Assembly: GCF_005239225.2 (NCBI RefSeq)
Contig: NC_133287.1
Span: forward strand, 67,001 to 131,000
From: Populus alba
Lineage: Eukaryota; Streptophyta; Magnoliopsida; Malpighiales; Salicaceae
Length of the DNA: 64,000 nt
Direction of reading: 5' to 3'
Shown: piece after piece, positions 43,366 through 54,600 of the stretch
Numbering within the stretch: the stretch's first letter is position 1
Layout of the letters: every line of letters begins with the position of its first letter
The notes under the pieces: generated by a model
The model's input: the letters and a program-made list of their open reading frames with translations, nothing else
What the model was told of the DNA's origin: nothing
The model's database searches: none
Program-made: the position numbers and the translations under genes

Positions 43366-44570
43366 TCTCCTTAGATTTTTAACTATATCTAGAGTTATAG
43401 AACTCCAATTCAAGCAAGATTAGTCTTGTTGGAAAGCTAAGATATGAGGCTACAAGTTCTCTAAAGGAAGGGGAACCCAATTCTGCCTTTAAGACAGTCA
43501 AAATTTCTCATCAACGAACCAGACCTACTACCCTATAAGGTCTGTCATGACCCAGTTTAGGTTGGTGACCCATAGTTGGAGTTCTATAACTCCCAATTGA
43601 GCAAGACTAATTTCATTAGTTAGCCAACATCCAAAACTATAATTTCTATGAGGAACTTGATCCTAATTCCTTTATCCTCCTGCCCGAAATCTCTTTGAAA
43701 GTCAAGAGACAAAACTATCCGGATTCATCAACCTTTCCATTTACATACAACACATGAAGTTCTTTAAATTTAGCAACTCATACTTTTTCCTCAATTCAAG
43801 TCTAAGAACTCAAATCTATAAATTAATATCCATGCATCAATTCATAATCGACTTGAAATGACTCATAAGAGCAACTTTAGAATACCTTACCCGGTACGAA
43901 TCAAGGTTTCGATCCCTCCTTTTCTTTCTAATGACAGCCAGCCCTCCCCTCTTCTCTTCTTTTTCAATTTTTCTTGTTAATCCCTTTCCCACCGGTGTTT
44001 ATTATACCTATAACCCTTAATCTTGGATGGGCTTTTGAAATTTTAGTGTTTCTCTCTTGATTTGTAAAAATAAATATAAAAACTCATTTTTATCTTTCTT
44101 TATGTTATCTGCAAATCTATTTTTAGTGAGAGGAGGAGTACTTATGCTCTATAATTATTCTTATTTGCATTTAGGCCCCATTTTCTTTAAGTGTATTTGT
44201 TTTGCCTCCACTTTTTTTTAGTTTAGTTTATTTCCTTTAATGTAATCCAACCTTGATTTTTTTTTTTTTCAGGATTTACACTGTCGATGTATTAGACACA
44301 TCACTGTACGGACATCCCAGTTTGAATCCTACTATAATTTCGTTGGTAAAATTGTTCTCAAAACCTTCCACATCATCGCATTGCTTTATTTTTTAAAATT
44401 CTTTATATTCCATCTATGATTCCCTTGGTATATACCAACAAAATATTTTTGTCGGTATATACCAACGGTTTTAGCAAGGGAAATAATTTGGTCAGTATAT
44501 ATCATCGTAAAATACCGACGGAAAAAACCAGTCGACAATTCCGTTTGTATTCGTTGAATTTTTAGTAGTG

Positions 44571-45672
44571 TTCAACATATTTAATATAACTCAACCTAAC
44601 ATCAATGATTGTGATATTAGATTGGAAGATATTACAATGAAGTTCAAAGAGATAAAGATGGATTCTTGCTTAGGAATGGACAAGTTGTTTCACATCAAGT
44701 AAGACATTAAATCAAGCAATCTCTATACCAAAACTAAGGTTTGTGAATAGAAATTGAAGATTATAAAATTACTTAAATTATTTCTAAAATTTCTTTACAA
44801 TAATCAATCATTCATAAAGAAAGTGAGAAGATATGACATTAAAATTCATTCACACCTCAAAGAACTAAGTGCAATCACCAATATCATCTTTGATTTAGAA
44901 CTAAGAAAGAGACTATCCAATCGTCATTATGTATATAAACACTATAATAAACATGAAATAACTTGAATCAAATTAAAATAAAGAAGTTTTTCAAACTAAA
45001 AAACTGAATTCTTTAAAGAAGAACACAATGCAATTTTGGCAGAGTTTTTAACACAAATCCGACTCTAATTTTGGACAACAATTCAACCATTTTCACTTTT
45101 TTTTTTGGAGATGTCTATTAGATATATAATTATAAAACTTATGTTATCTTTCCAAATCATTAAAGAACAACTCATTTGGACATCTAAATTAAAAGTTTTG
45201 TGCAAAACACCAAAAGCTATTTTGGAAAGTCAAATCAGGTTAGCTTCGAGAAGACTTTGTTGCACATTTTCTTCTTCTTTATGAGTAGTTTTTTTTCTTC
45301 TTCTTTTAGACCCCAAATGATGTAATATTTTCCCCTCTAGCTTTCTATCCATGTGCTTTCCCTTTTTGATAAATAAATTACCCAAAATAACTCAAATGTT
45401 ATTGTTGTGTGAACTTGTATATTTATGGGTTGAGTTTGAGTTGCGCAAACTTGCTTCATGTTGTGTGCAAACTTCAACCACCAAACATTCAAGGTTTCAA
45501 TGATAATTTTAGGCCAAATATTATGTACATTTGTAACCTTATTTGATGCCTAAATTCAACCCCAAAAACACCTTAAAAATAATTCATTTAAGCTTAAAAA
45601 AAACTATCAAAACACTAAATCAAATTTCATTACCTTAAAATCATATCAATTATTATGCAAAACCCAAATAAA

Positions 45673-45710
<38 letters not shown>

Positions 45711-45865
45711 AGAGATTTAATGACACTTTTGATGCACAATCAGTTATCATGCTAAAAAAAATACGATTAAGCCTCTACAAATCAATGAGGGAATAAACGG
45801 CATACCAAACTTTATTTATTAATAGAAGATCCACATTCAATACCAAAATTTGTCAACTTATCTAA
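44571..45865. other. AT-rich spacer, no gene
   Basis: A 70-codon frame at 44754-44966 is Lys/Ile/Leu-rich and not convincing. A TA microsatellite lies at 45676-45705. No termini were recognised. Confidence 0.4.
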
Positions 45866-45867
45866 AT

Positions 45868-45975
45868 ACAATTGTCAAACCCTTTTCCAAAATGACTAAA
45901 ACTCGGGCAAGGAAGGAATCTATCCTTTAATAAGAGAGAACCAAACCTCTTACTGTCTTACAAAGGACAAACATA
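45868..45975 (+). repeat. 105-bp direct repeat, copy 1
   Basis: attgtcaaacccttttccaa through ctcttactgtcttacaaagg. It matches 57767-57872 with few differences. No coding frame is shared by both copies on either strand. Confidence 0.8.
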
Positions 45976-46639
45976 AACAAAACATTTACAAAAATATTGA
46001 TATAAACATTAATTTAATATCAAACACATAAATGATTTGTGTATAATTAATATAGATTATATATTTATATATGTGTGTGTGTATATATATATATATATTT
46101 TATTAAAATAGGCCTAAGGTTTTTTAATTTTAGATTTAAAAAAAATAACTAGAAAAGAAAATAAAATATGGATGAAGAAGAAAAGGAAAACAAATGAAGA
46201 ACTAATTAAAAAGGGAGAACGAAGGAAGCTTTATTTAATTATTTTTGTCTTGATTTTTATTAATATAAGATGATAATTTCATTCATGATATGAATTCAAA
46301 AAATTAATACATCAAAATAAACATAAAAAAATAAAATGGGATATTGACAACTCGTGCCATTGTGATATGCATAGAGTTTGTACTCTGAATGTACTATTCT
46401 AAGCTACCATGGGATGGATACCAGTTATCGTAATTGTCATTCCATTATAAACTCCTTGAGCTTGTAAGAGCCTAATAAAAAAAGAGCTAAAAGCTGGTCT
46501 GCACGTAAACATACCTTAGAGAATGTTTACAACCCCCATCAGTAGAAGGGTTCTCTATTCTCCAAATTAGTATTGAATACTTGACTCTTTAAAGACTACA
46601 TTTCTATAAAAATAATTCTGAACAACTATGATGGCCTGA
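45976..46639. other. Spacer, no gene
   Basis: AT-rich with a (TG)/(TA) microsatellite at 46070-46100. The section 46370-46600 is more balanced but not recognised. Confidence 0.4.
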
Positions 46640-47000
46640 TGACACGATCAAAGAGTTTATATCTTATCCCAAGTGCAGGAGTGTTGAAGTAATAAATAAC
46701 TTGGCAAGACCGGGATCGAACCATAAGGAAGTGAACTATATAAATTACAAATAATAAAATGATATTGATGTTGAAGAGAACTTTGAGATGTGATAATGAT
46801 GAAAATATTAAACAATGATAAAACAATTGTCAAGGTTAGATGATCCATTAATGGTATTTTAAATAAGTATAATATAAACTCTTTTTATTATTCAACTAGA
46901 AACCACACACAAAGGAGGTTCCAATCATATTATAATTTATTAACATGATTATAATAATTATCTTATTTGAGTAAGCCAATACTTGTAAATGTTGTCAGGT
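46640..47000 (-). repeat. 3' half of a TGATTAGT-type LTR, inverted
   Basis: This is the reverse complement of about 62325-62704 of the solo LTR: it starts TGACACGATC (the LTR end) and runs to cttgtaaatgttgtcagg. Its middle and 5' half are missing. Confidence 0.8.
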
Positions 47001-47003
47001 ATT

Positions 47004-47270
47004 TGATTAGTACTTAAAAGTACATTTTTATCAAGGTTTTATATCATTATTTTGCACTTGAAGTATCAATAACTCCTTAACTAAAGCATGTTTTATAATA
47101 ACAAGTTTGATACTGTAAGATACCTTAATATGTGGTAAATGTTCATCTTAAATGCAGGCCTATCATATAAATCAAAGAATTGATTGATGAATTCAACTAC
47201 TGAAATTGTGAAGATAAATAGAGGGTGAAGCTTAGAAAAGTGATGTAGGTTCAGTCCAAGAAATTTCCCT
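47004..47270 (+). repeat. 5' half of a TGATTAGT-type LTR
   Basis: Starts TGATTAGTACTTAAAAGT and matches about 61250-61505 of the solo LTR on the same strand. It abuts the inverted 3' half of the same LTR family with only three bases between. Confidence 0.85.
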
Positions 47271-47648
47271 TCAGCTACTTCAAGATTTTTCTAAGTATAG
47301 GCGTCAACATGGATTTGCTTTCCATTACCCCTTAAATTTTTTTCTAAGTATAAGTGTCGCCACCCTTACTGGGTTACCCTTAACTTCTTAAAGATTTTCT
47401 AAGTATAAGCCCATCCTTTGGGTTCCCCCCTAGTCCCTTATAAATTTTCTAAATATAGACTTACTCCCATTTGGTACCCCTTAGTTATATCAACAACCAC
47501 ATAGAAATTTTTCTAAGTATGAGTTTCTTTTCCATAGGTTTCCCTTAACCTCTTAGAAAAACTTTATAAGTATAGAGCCTTTTATATCTCACTTCAATCT
47601 CCTAAAAATATTTCTAAATATGGGTTCCTCCAAAGTTCTCCTCTACTT
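47262..47648 (+). repeat. Tandem array, about 60-bp period
   Basis: Six or seven loose units with cccttaacttcttaaagatt then ttctaagtataggNNNNNcc. Each contains the word tttctaagtat. High divergence. Confidence 0.75.
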
Positions 47649-47651
47649 ACT

Positions 47652-50600
47652 TGTCATAACCCAATTTTAGGTTCCCTAAAATTAGCATTTTATTTTATAA
47701 AATACAATAATATTAAAGAAATAAGGTTGAAAAATCAAAATAAATGTAGGAGGACAAGCAACTTGGTTGGTACGAACAGGTTGGAGAGGGATCTAAATTC
47801 ATAAATGAGAGATAGAGGGATCAAATTGGATCTTTGACTATTGGTAACTTAATTGCACCATTAAAAAAACCCAAATGTGAATGAGAACGCAAATTTAAGG
47901 TTAACCTAAGTGAATATTAGATGAATTTGCATAAAAATTAAATTTAAGGACTTAATTCGATTTTTAATAGGACTAGTTTGATTTACTCATGGGCCTATTA
48001 AATATTTCATTAAGTTTAAAAATTAACGTATGCTAAAATTAAAAGAATTAATTAAGTGCAAGAACTTAATTAGATTTTTAATGGGTCAAATTAGTTTTAT
48101 TAAGGACTTAATTAGTGAAAAAATAATTTTGGAAGCCTAATTTGGGCTTAATTGAGAAGATTGAAATTTTGAAGGACTAAATTAAAAATTTTCAAGCTTA
48201 TTCAGATGAAATCAGGGGTGAAATTGCAAGAAAATCAAAGGTTAAGGGTTAATTAAGGGCCAAATTAAAAATATTCAAGACGAATGACCTTTTGTAAAAG
48301 GCATGCAACATTGAGGGCCATACCAAACTTTTCCAAGGACTAAATTGAATAAAATCAAAGATTAAGGCTTAATTATGTGCTAAATTAAACAAATTAGAAA
48401 CCAATAACTACTATGAAAAATTAAGATGCCAAACTTGAGGGGTCTCAATTGATATTTAGTAGGGGCCTAATTGCATAAAATTAATCAATTTTATCTCAAT
48501 TAAGGATGTTTGAGCTTAAATTAAAAGACCAAGGACTAAATTAGAGATTTCTAATCCCAATTACAGAAACCCTAACTTTAAGGGTTTAAGAAAAACGACA
48601 TCGTTTTGGTTAGGGTCCTCCCATCTTGGTTGACCGTGAACCACTTTTCTGGGCAATAATCATGGCAACTCTAGGCACCATTGGATGATCGTCATTCTAC
48701 AAACCATGTCATAATTTTTCAATGTTTGTGCCCCACTTACCATGAGGAGCTATGTCAAATTTTCTAGTTTATTAAAATTTGACAATTTACATCCAACTTT
48801 AGAACGATGGTGGGAAGGCTACATGCTACCAAATCAAGCATGGTTTGATCTTAGTTGAGGACTAACATCCCCTCCTACAGAATCTATGGCTTGGTTGGCT
48901 TCAACCTCTCGTTTACTATGATTAATTCATGGAAGGTGCACCTCTAGTCATCCATTTTTGCCCAAGTTTCTACAATAAAGTTCTCAACTTTTTCTAGATA
49001 TTCCAAGAGTTTGTTAGACATTTAGGGAGAGGGAAAACAAAAGAAAATGAGATGAGAGTGATACCCTAATAAATCAGAGGCAAAATGAGAAAGAATCCCC
49101 TATGATCTAGTTTTGGAAAACAACCCTCAAACCTATAAATGGTTTAACAACCACTTGCCCTTTGGAGGCCATAAAATAGGTGTTTTTTGAAGCTTGAAAA
49201 GGGGACTAGAGAGGAGAAAAAAGCCATGCAGAAAAAAAAAAGCATTAAAAAAAAAATAGTAATCGTCTATTAAACATCATAAAACACCAAATTACCCAAC
49301 TCAAACAGACAAGCATATGCTACTTGCATTGAAAGAAACACATATACGCAAAATAATAATAATAATCAAAACATGGTCAGATCAAATAAAAAACATCATG
49401 AACAAAACATGAATGAATAGATTAAAGCTTAAAATATAGAAGGAAAGGGGTATTTTGTATGTGTTATACATCTCCATCAAGTTAAGTAATATACCTTTAA
49501 GAGATGGTTACAAAAGCCTCTTCCAAACAACTTTTAACATTCTTTTTTACAATATCTTCTCCATTCTTAACACATAATCTTTATAACCTTTTTTTAATTT
49601 TATTTTGTGGTATTTTCTTGATTTCTCTGTGTTTCCTTTTTTTTCCCTCTCCTTTTCTTCTAAAAAATCTCCTTTTTTATAGCCTAAAAAAGACATGTGA
49701 TTATGAAACCACTTGTGGATTTGGAGGTGGTTTTTCAAAATTAGATCATCGAAGATTCTTTTTCATTTTGCCTTTGATCTGTTAGGGGATCACTCTCCTC
49801 TTTTTTCCTTATATTTTCCCTCTCCCTATATCTCTAACAAACTTTTGGAATTTCTAGAAAAGTTGGGAACTTCATAACTGGAACTGGGTCGAAAACAACT
49901 GATTGGGAATGCACCTTCCATGAATTAATCATGGAAAATGGGAGGTCATTGAAGCCAACGAAGCCATAAATCGTGTAGAAAGGGTGTTATTCTTCAACTA
50001 AGATCAAACCATGCTTGATTTAGTGGCCTGTAGCTTTCCCACCATCGATCAAAAATTAGGTGTAACAATGTCAAATTTTACTAAATTGAACAAAGCTTTC
50101 TTGTGACAAAAAGTTGAGGGTTTTCACGTGGCAGGTGGGGCACAAGCATTGAAAAAGAGAGTTATAACCCGTAGAGAGAAAGCTTTTTTATTGAATTGTT
50201 GAAGCCCTTAAGGTGGTAAAAAATATCATATTCATTCGCCTGAGAGTGACATTTAGACCAACCTTCACATGTTGAAGAAGATTGTGAACAAGGCTAGATG
50301 ATGTGTCACTCATTCTCTTCATTAAAATTGAGTGACATGTCGTTTTACTTAAACCCTAGAAATTAGGGTTTTCTAATTAGGAATTTACAAACTTTAATTT
50401 AGTTTTTTTTTGTTTTAATTTTAGCATGTAAACCCTCAATTAACCCTAAAGCTTTTAAATTTTTGCAATCATACCACTGGAAAATCATGATTTGACTCCT
50501 TTGATTTGAGTGTATTTTTCATATTGGTTTTTGATTTTCAAATTATGCAATTTGACCTCTATAAACCATCAAACTTTTAATTTTTTTCAAATTGACCCCA

Positions 50601-51230
50601 TATTTTGATTGATTTTAGCCCTCAAATCTACACACCTGTTCCATTTTGATCCTTGGTTTCGAAATGATTTAATTTGGACCTAAATTGACCTCTAAACTTT
50701 GATTTATTGCAATTTCACCCCTTGTTCCATTTGATTAAGCTTGTAAAAATTAAATCTGGTCCTTCAAAATTCTAATCTTCTCAATTAAACCCAAATTAAG
50801 CTTTCAAACTTAATTTTTCTCCAATTAAGTTCTTAATAAAATTAATTTGACCAATAAAATTCTAATTAAGTCCTTACACTTAATTAATTCTTTAAATTTT
50901 TGCCTAAATTAATTTTAAAGTTAATTAAATCTTTAATTAGGTCGATGATTAAAGTATAATTAGCTTCTCAAACTTATTTTTTACACAAATTCATCTAATA
51001 TTCACTTAAGTTAAACTTGAATTTGCATAGTTTTTAGCATCTATGTTTTTTAAGGGTGCAATTGAGTTTTCAATATTGTTAAAGATTTAGTTTGGTCCTT
51101 CCATCCCTTGTTTATGCATTTGGATCTCTCTTTAGCCTATCTTGCCAACTAAGTCACTTGTCCTCATGCATTTTCTAATTTTTTATAAAAGAAAATGATA
51201 ATTTTTTAGGACTAAAATTGTGTTATGACA
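47652..51230. mobile_element. Giant inverted repeat (foldback), arms about 1.6 kb, of a TGTCATAAC-type LTR
   Basis: The left arm runs 47652 to about 49245 and the right arm from about 49600 to 51230; the spacer is about 350 bp. The outer ends are TGTCATAACC on the left and TGTTATGACA on the right, inverted to each other. Matching inner landmarks are ccttccatgaattaatcatg (49909) against cattgaagg-type words at 48915-48935, agatcaaaccatgcttgatt (50003) against its complement at 48830-48850, and ctagaaattccaaaagtttg-type words near 49840 against 48990-49015. Both arms look like LTR sequence with TATA-like and leader zones. No target duplication was seen. It could be two truncated LTRs facing away from each other or a true foldback transposon. 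Confidence 0.8.
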
Positions 51231-52900
51231 CTCATTATTTTCTTAACTGGCTGAATCTTAAGCCATACTCCTTAAGTATTCATTTCATCATATTTCAAAC
51301 AAGTACACACAACTTCTACATCTTTATATCATTTCAAAATTTTCTCTAAGCATTATACCACTTGATTAAGTATAACTAAACTTATGCTTTTCAAGTGATG
51401 GTTTCTAGGATTAAAACCCATATTCATGAATAATAGTCCAAGTTATACACAATAACTCTATTTCTACCATTGTGAAAATGTCTTCCTTATTCTCTCTTAA
51501 CATGGTTGAAATCAAGACCCCATCTTCAACAAGTCTAGAATACACTAGCATGCTACTAAATCATAAATACCCCATACTTCTTTGTATTAATTATCACAAT
51601 GTATGTCCCATAACACTAAGTAACTTCACTAAATTTTTAACTTTTAAACATACACAGTTTGATTCTAATCAACATTCTTCAAGATAAGACATCCTATATT
51701 TTAGGAAAAATGTAAAACAACATATTTGAAAATTTCCCTTCCAACTCCCTCATTTGGTCGAAACATTAGGCCTTCTAAACATCCATTTCTCTTCAACATT
51801 TCTTTTCAATTTTCTCATATTTGCAAGTTATTCTTCTCTACTTTACTAGCTATCAAGCTTACACAAAAAAAAAAAAAAAGAGGATAATTTGTTCTTTGTT
51901 AATTCCTACATGTTATTTCAAGTATATCCACATCAAGGTCAAATTAAAAAAATCTCTAAACATTCATTTCAGAAAAAATCATTATGATTATGTTTAACAA
52001 CATTAATTATCAACATGCATGTACATATATTTACTTGTAAAATATTCCCCTAATTTCTTTTTTCTCTTTGGTCGAACACTAGAGCTTCCAAACATTCCAT
52101 TTTTCTGTCATTTCTCATCATTTCTTTCATATTTCTTATTCATTTGATCTTTACTCTACTTGCATATTGCGATTTCTCCATTTTCTCAAGGTTCTTTAAG
52201 AACCCTAACTTGAGAATTTGGGGCTTTACATCAATACTTACCAAGAATATCTCTAAATTGACTCGTGTGTGTTTAAAACTCTTTTTTTCTTTGATTTTCC
52301 AACTCCAATTTCTTCCTCCCTTACAGCTTCTTTTCATTTCTTTCTCTCTAAAATGGTTTTTCCCTTATCTAGTTAAACCCGTAAGTATAGTTCTCATGTT
52401 TATTTTCTTGTCTCTCTTTTTTTTCTAAGCTTAATAGGTGCATATAAGGGTTTTTGATGAGACGGTCTTGAAGAGAACATGAAAAGGAAGAGGTTTTTCT
52501 CCTCTCCAAGCTGTCGGCCTCCTCAAGAAAAAGAGGGGCTGACTTGTCTTTATTTATTATTCATTTTTCCCTTTAGTCCCCATCTTGTATGGTTTTTCTC
52601 TTTACCCCTTTTATAAAACTACATTTATGAATCATCTCTTGTTCTCTTAAGTTCTATTTCATGTTTACAAGCCTATTTATTTCTTTTATTATTTCATTAC
52701 CCTCCTAACTTAATTTAATCCCTCCTCTAAATAAACATTCATGTACTCATGAATTTCTAAGTATTCTTCTGAGGTTTATAATATTTTACATTTTTCATTG
52801 TCTTGGTCATACTTCATTTCTACAAGTCGATTAAACTCTCGTATTGTTGGCCATTTTCTTCTTGGAATTTATTTAGAAGATATAATATCAACCATACTTT
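51231..52900. other. LTR-like AT/pyrimidine-rich sequence, no gene
   Basis: A unit with ggtcgaaacattaggccttc at about 51758 recurs in altered form at about 52070 (ggtcgaacactagagcttcc), each followed by a pyrimidine-rich stretch, so a repeat of about 310 bp is likely. No coding sequence was recognised. Confidence 0.45.
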
Positions 52901-52902
52901 TC

Positions 52903-54600
52903 ACCAAGATCAACACCAAAAACCAAGGCAAATACCCATTAAACATAGCCTTGATGAGCCAGCACTAAATAAACTCAAAATCCAAGGAAAATATTCACCA
53001 GAACAAACTAGTATGAACCATCCAAGAACAAAAACCAAGGCAAATACACACCAAAACAGGCCCCACAAGGTTGCAACAAATTGAGCCCAAAATCTAAAGA
53101 AAATACTCACTGAACGAGCCCTAAAAGGCCAAGACTAAGCAAGCCCAGAATCCAAGGAAAATCCTCATTGAAACAAGCCCTGAAGGGTCATGACCAACTG
53201 GGAATGAGAATTATAGAAAATACCCACCAATATATGCCCGGATGGGCCATGACAAACCATGCCTGAAATACAAGTAAAATACCCATCAAAACAAACCCCA
53301 ACAGACCAGGACTAACAAGGCCTAAAAATTAAGGTGAATAACCACATAAATGGGCCCTAATGGGCCAAAACCAATTGGGTCTGTAATCCAAGGCAAATAC
53401 ACACCCGAACGGACTGTATTCGGCAAGGACCAACCACACCTAAAATCAAAGGCAAATACACACTGAAACAAGCCCTGACAAACTAGGATTAATTGGTCTC
53501 AAAATCCAAGGCAAATAAGCAATGAAAAGGGTCCTGATGAGCCGAAACCAACAAAGCCCAAAAACCAAGGCAAATACCCACCGAAAGGGCCTCGACTGGT
53601 ATCTATAAATCAGGCTTGAAATCCAATGCAAATACACATTGAAACAGGCATTGACATGTCGATACTAACCACACACAAAAACCAAGACCAGCAAAGAACA
53701 AAAATCAAGGCAAAATACCCATCGATATTAGCCCCACCAGGCTAGGACAAACTAAGCTCGAGATCCAAGGAAATACCTACCAAAATGGGCTCTAATAGGC
53801 TAGGACCAATCAAGCTCAAAAACCAAGGTGAATACCCACAGATATAGGCCCAACCATGCCTTGAAACCAAGGCGAAGACCCACTGAAATAGGCCTCAACA
53901 TGACAGGATCAACCATAACCAAAATCTAAGGCAAACACCCATTGAAATGAACCTTACATGACCAAGACCAATTAGGCTCAAAATCAAATGCCAAAACCCA
54001 CCAAAACAGGCCACGACAAGCTGGGACCAACCGAGCCCAAATTCTAAGGCAAATACCCATCAAAACAGGCCTAGTAGGATGAGGACCATTTGAGCTTGGC
54101 GAGTCAAGACAAAATACGCCCGAAAACCAAGGCAAATACCTATTAAAACAAGCTCTGATGAGACAAGACTAACTGGGCTTGAAATCTAAGGTAAATATTC
54201 ATTGAAATGGTTTGGGAAGAACCGGGGTTGAAATTCAAGGAAAATACCCACCAAAATGCATCCCGATAGGCTAGAAATAGTCGACCTTTAAATCCAAGGC
54301 AAATATTCACTAAAATAGGATAGGATTAACTAGGCCTAAAATTCAAAGCAAATACCCACCAAAACGAGCCTTGACAGGCTGACCAAATTGAACCTGAAAA
54401 CCAAGTCAAATACCCACCAAAATAGGCTCAGGCAAGCCAAGACCAACCAGGCCTGAAATCCAAAGAAAATACCTATCAAAATGGGTCCTGATGGGCCATG
54501 ACAAATCAGGCATGAAATCTTAGGCAAATACCCATTGAATCAAGCCCTAACGGGTCAGCACTAACAAGACTAAAACCCAAAGCAAATACCCATTGAACCA
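52903..54600 (-). repeat. 60-bp minisatellite array B
   Basis: About 28 imperfect units with aatccaaggcaaatacccac, cgaaacaggcc, tgacgggcc and aggaccaaccaagcct in that order on the plus strand. The core ccaaggcaaatacc is the reverse complement of the core of array A (10395-11280), and the second half (aggaccaacc against aagacctacc) also aligns. Arrays A and B are therefore one family in opposite orientation. Several frames stay open because the period is a multiple of three. Confidence 0.9.

Larger units (their letters stand above)
41628..44280 (+). mobile_element. Solo LTR, 2653 bp, inside the CACTA element
   Basis: Starts TGTAACATCC, ends GATTTACA (TGTA...TACA inverted termini), and is flanked by a perfect 5-bp duplication CTGTC (41623-41627 and 44281-44285). 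No primer site, coding region or second LTR is inside, so it is the product of LTR-LTR recombination of a large LTR retrotransposon. It contains a 58-bp tandem array, a TA microsatellite and a 26-bp array. Confidence 0.85.
40877..44570 (-). mobile_element. CACTA element 5' end, split by a solo LTR
   Basis: The minus strand begins CACTACTAAAAATTCAACG at 44570, a CACTA terminal repeat, followed by subterminal repeats with ATACCGAC/TACCAACG words (44430-44560). A 3-bp target duplication candidate is ttc at 44571-44573. The same element continues on the other side of the solo LTR at 41627-40877, with GAATCGCCAATAGA and a C-rich leader. The left terminus was not found; the remnant seems truncated near 39780. 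Confidence 0.8.

Noticed and set aside
49504..49785. 93-codon hydrophobic frame
   Set aside because: It lies in the inner end of the foldback right arm and is Phe/Leu-rich low-complexity sequence; the left arm does not conserve the frame.
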